NCBI GenBank assembly: GCA_027002665.1
Contig: JALWZK010000070.1
Location: 1-7,863, forward strand
From: Campylobacteraceae bacterium
GTDB taxonomy: Bacteria > Campylobacterota > Campylobacteria > Campylobacterales > Sulfurovaceae
Direction: 5' to 3'
DNA length: 7,863 nucleotides
Translations under genes and position numbers: made by a program
Notes under the pieces: generated by a model
What the model was told of the DNA's origin: nothing
What the model saw: the letters and a program-made list of their open reading frames with translations, nothing else
Database searches by the model: none
Part shown: piece by piece, positions 6,381 to 7,863 of the stretch
Position numbering within the stretch: the stretch's first letter is position 1
Layout: every line of letters starts with the position of its first letter

Positions 6381-7863
6381 ATGAAAAAGATAATATATGG
6401 TAATAGCAACTTTAGAAAGATTAAAATAAATAACGACTATCTCTATATAGATAAAACAGACTATATAGAAAAACTAGAAAAACTCAATGATGATTTTGTT
6501 ATCTTTTTACGCCCAAGACGCTTTGGAAAATCTCTCTTTTTATCAACTCTACAATACTACTATGACGAAAATAGTGCCAATGAGTTTGAAGCAATGTTTC
6601 ATGATACATATATAGGCAAAAATCCAACTTCTCTAAAAAATAGCTTTCGCATTTTGTTTTTTGAGTTTTCAGGAATAGAAATAGAGCAGAAGAGTATCGA
6701 GGAGATAAAAAAGAGCTTTAGAGTTAATGTCAAAGTAAGCCTACAGCGATATTTAGACAATTATGGTTATAACTCATCAATTATAGAACGATTAGCCACA
6801 ATTGATAATCCTGCTGATATGGTAAAAGAGTTTTTGGAAATTACAAAAGATGATAAAATCTATCTTCTTATAGACGAATACGACCAATTTGCCAATGCCA
6901 TCCTAGCCTATAGTATAAAAGATTTTCTGGAGATAGTTGGTAAAGGAGGGTTTGTCCGAAGTTTCTATGAGGTATTAAAGACAGCTACTCTTGCAGGGAC
7001 AGTTCAAAAGATGTTTATTACAGGAGTAACCCCAATTACACTTGATAGTTTAAGTAGTGGGTTTAATATTGTAAAACATATTACCTACAAAGAGGAGTTT
7101 AACGCCTTAGCAGGATTTACCCAAGAGGAGGTAATCTACTCATTGGAGCAGTATCTCTTTAAAAAGTGTGACACTATAGATAGAGATAGATTAATAGAGA
7201 AGTTAAAAATATGGTATAACGGTTATCTATTTAATATTCAAGCTAACAAACGAATTTATAATGCTACGCTAATTAACTATTTTCTCTCTGAATATGATAA
7301 AAAACGGTGTAAAATGCCCAGAAAGATGTTAGATAGCAATGTAGCAAGTGACTATAAGGCTATTATGAGACTATTTAATATTGGAGATAGTGAGAGAAAC
7401 TATAAGATACTAAGAGAGTTAATAGAGAAAAATACTATTTCAGGGCAAATAAAGGATAGATATGATTTAAATAGAGAGTTTAGCCGAGATGATTTTATAA
7501 CACTAATTTATTCTATGGGATTTATAACCATAAAAGATGAACTCTTTGGTGAAGAGATGGAGTTTGAGATACCAAACTATGTAATAAAAATACTCTATTT
7601 TAACTACTTTGCCATTGAACTTAAAAAGAGAAATAACTTACAGATAGATACAGATATAAGAAAGATATTGGTTGATATGGCATTGGGAGATATAGAACCA
7701 TTTAAAAACCAATTAGATGAGGTTATAAAAACACTCTCAAATCGAGACCATCAAGGTTTTAATGAAAAATATTTTCAGATAATTGCCCTTGCATTACTGA
7801 GTTTCTCATCAGATTTCTATTTTATTGACTCACAACCTGAAAAAGATAGAAAATATCCAGATA
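6381..7863 (+). CDS. AAA-ATPase-like / PD-(D/E)XK nuclease family protein, 3' end cut by window edge
   Basis: The frame runs from ATG at 6381 to the right edge without a stop (494 full codons). The N-terminal part matches the AAA-ATPase_like family (PF09820): YIDKT (22-26), a Walker A variant RPRRFGKS (44-51), Walker B LLIDEYD (162-168), and ITGVTPITLDSLSSGFNI (213-230). Further family signatures are AGFTQEE (244-250) and WYNGYLF (278-284). The C-terminal part from about 455 (NEKYFQIIALALLS) enters the usual PD-(D/E)XK-like domain (PF08011/DUF1703), and the last codon visible is an Asp in KYPD, probably the first metal-binding acid of the nuclease core. The remaining part should be roughly 30-60 residues. 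Proteins of this family are common, often multicopy, and of unproven function; mobile-element or defence roles are speculation. The ribosome site is weak (AGAAG at 6371). Codon use resembles its neighbours. Confidence 0.88.
   Translation, partial: MKKIIYGNSNFRKIKINNDYLYIDKTDYIEKLEKLNDDFVIFLRPRRFGKSLFLSTLQYYYDENSANEFEAMFHDTYIGKNPTSLKNSFRILFFEFSGIEIEQKSIEEIKKSFRVNVKVSLQRYLDNYGYNSSIIERLATIDNPADMVKEFLEITKDDKIYLLIDEYDQFANAILAYSIKDFLEIVGKGGFVRSFYEVLKTATLAGTVQKMFITGVTPITLDSLSSGFNIVKHITYKEEFNALAGFTQEEVIYSLEQYLFKKCDTIDRDRLIEKLKIWYNGYLFNIQANKRIYNATLINYFLSEYDKKRCKMPRKMLDSNVASDYKAIMRLFNIGDSERNYKILRELIEKNTISGQIKDRYDLNREFSRDDFITLIYSMGFITIKDELFGEEMEFEIPNYVIKILYFNYFAIELKKRNNLQIDTDIRKILVDMALGDIEPFKNQLDEVIKTLSNRDHQGFNEKYFQIIALALLSFSSDFYFIDSQPEKDRKYPD

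Noticed and set aside
6368..6403. 11-codon upstream frame overlapping the AAA-ATPase start
   Set aside because: Its ATG is out of frame with the real gene and it has no clear ribosome site; regulation by it cannot be supported.

Overview
The window is strongly AT-rich bacterial DNA and almost entirely coding. It most likely comes from a member of the Campylobacterota (Epsilonproteobacteria), probably one of the environmental lineages rather than Campylobacter or Helicobacter. The main reason is a PglB-type single-subunit oligosaccharyltransferase that resembles Campylobacter PglB motif by motif. Promoters of extended -10 type (TGnTATAAT) without a clear -35 box also fit that phylum. The genus cannot be fixed from the sequence.

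Layout, left to right. Positions 1-1856 (+) hold the C-terminal nine-tenths or so of pglB, whose start lies off the left edge. Its 3' end overlaps by 14 bases the 3' end of a convergent Na+/solute symporter gene (1843-3330, -), and a short hairpin with a T-run sits inside the overlap. The symporter is the last gene of a leftward cluster: glutaminyl-tRNA synthetase with a YqeY-like tail (3975-6212, -), then a small lipoprotein (3370-3978, -) overlapping it by ATGA, then the symporter after a 39-base gap that carries its own promoter-like sequence and a strong Shine-Dalgarno. Upstream of glnS is a 168-base gap (6213-6380). It holds a possible 3' remnant of another leftward gene and a good rightward promoter. 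Rightward from 6381 runs an AAA-ATPase-like / PD-(D/E)XK family protein that is still open at the right edge.

How the genes relate. The leftward cluster joins a translation gene, an envelope lipoprotein and a transporter with no obvious common pathway; co-transcription is inferred from spacing. The most suggestive link is between pglB and the lipoprotein. PglB keeps its catalytic acids, WWDYG and the arginine associated with the -2 acidic sequon rule, and the lipoprotein ends in a textbook acidic sequon (D-E-N-G-T). No CRISPR array, tRNA, rRNA or insertion sequence was seen. I see no clear evidence of an entirely new system; the oddities are a variant MI motif in PglB, a GlnRS-YqeY fusion in this phylum, and the junction between glnS and the AAA-ATPase gene.
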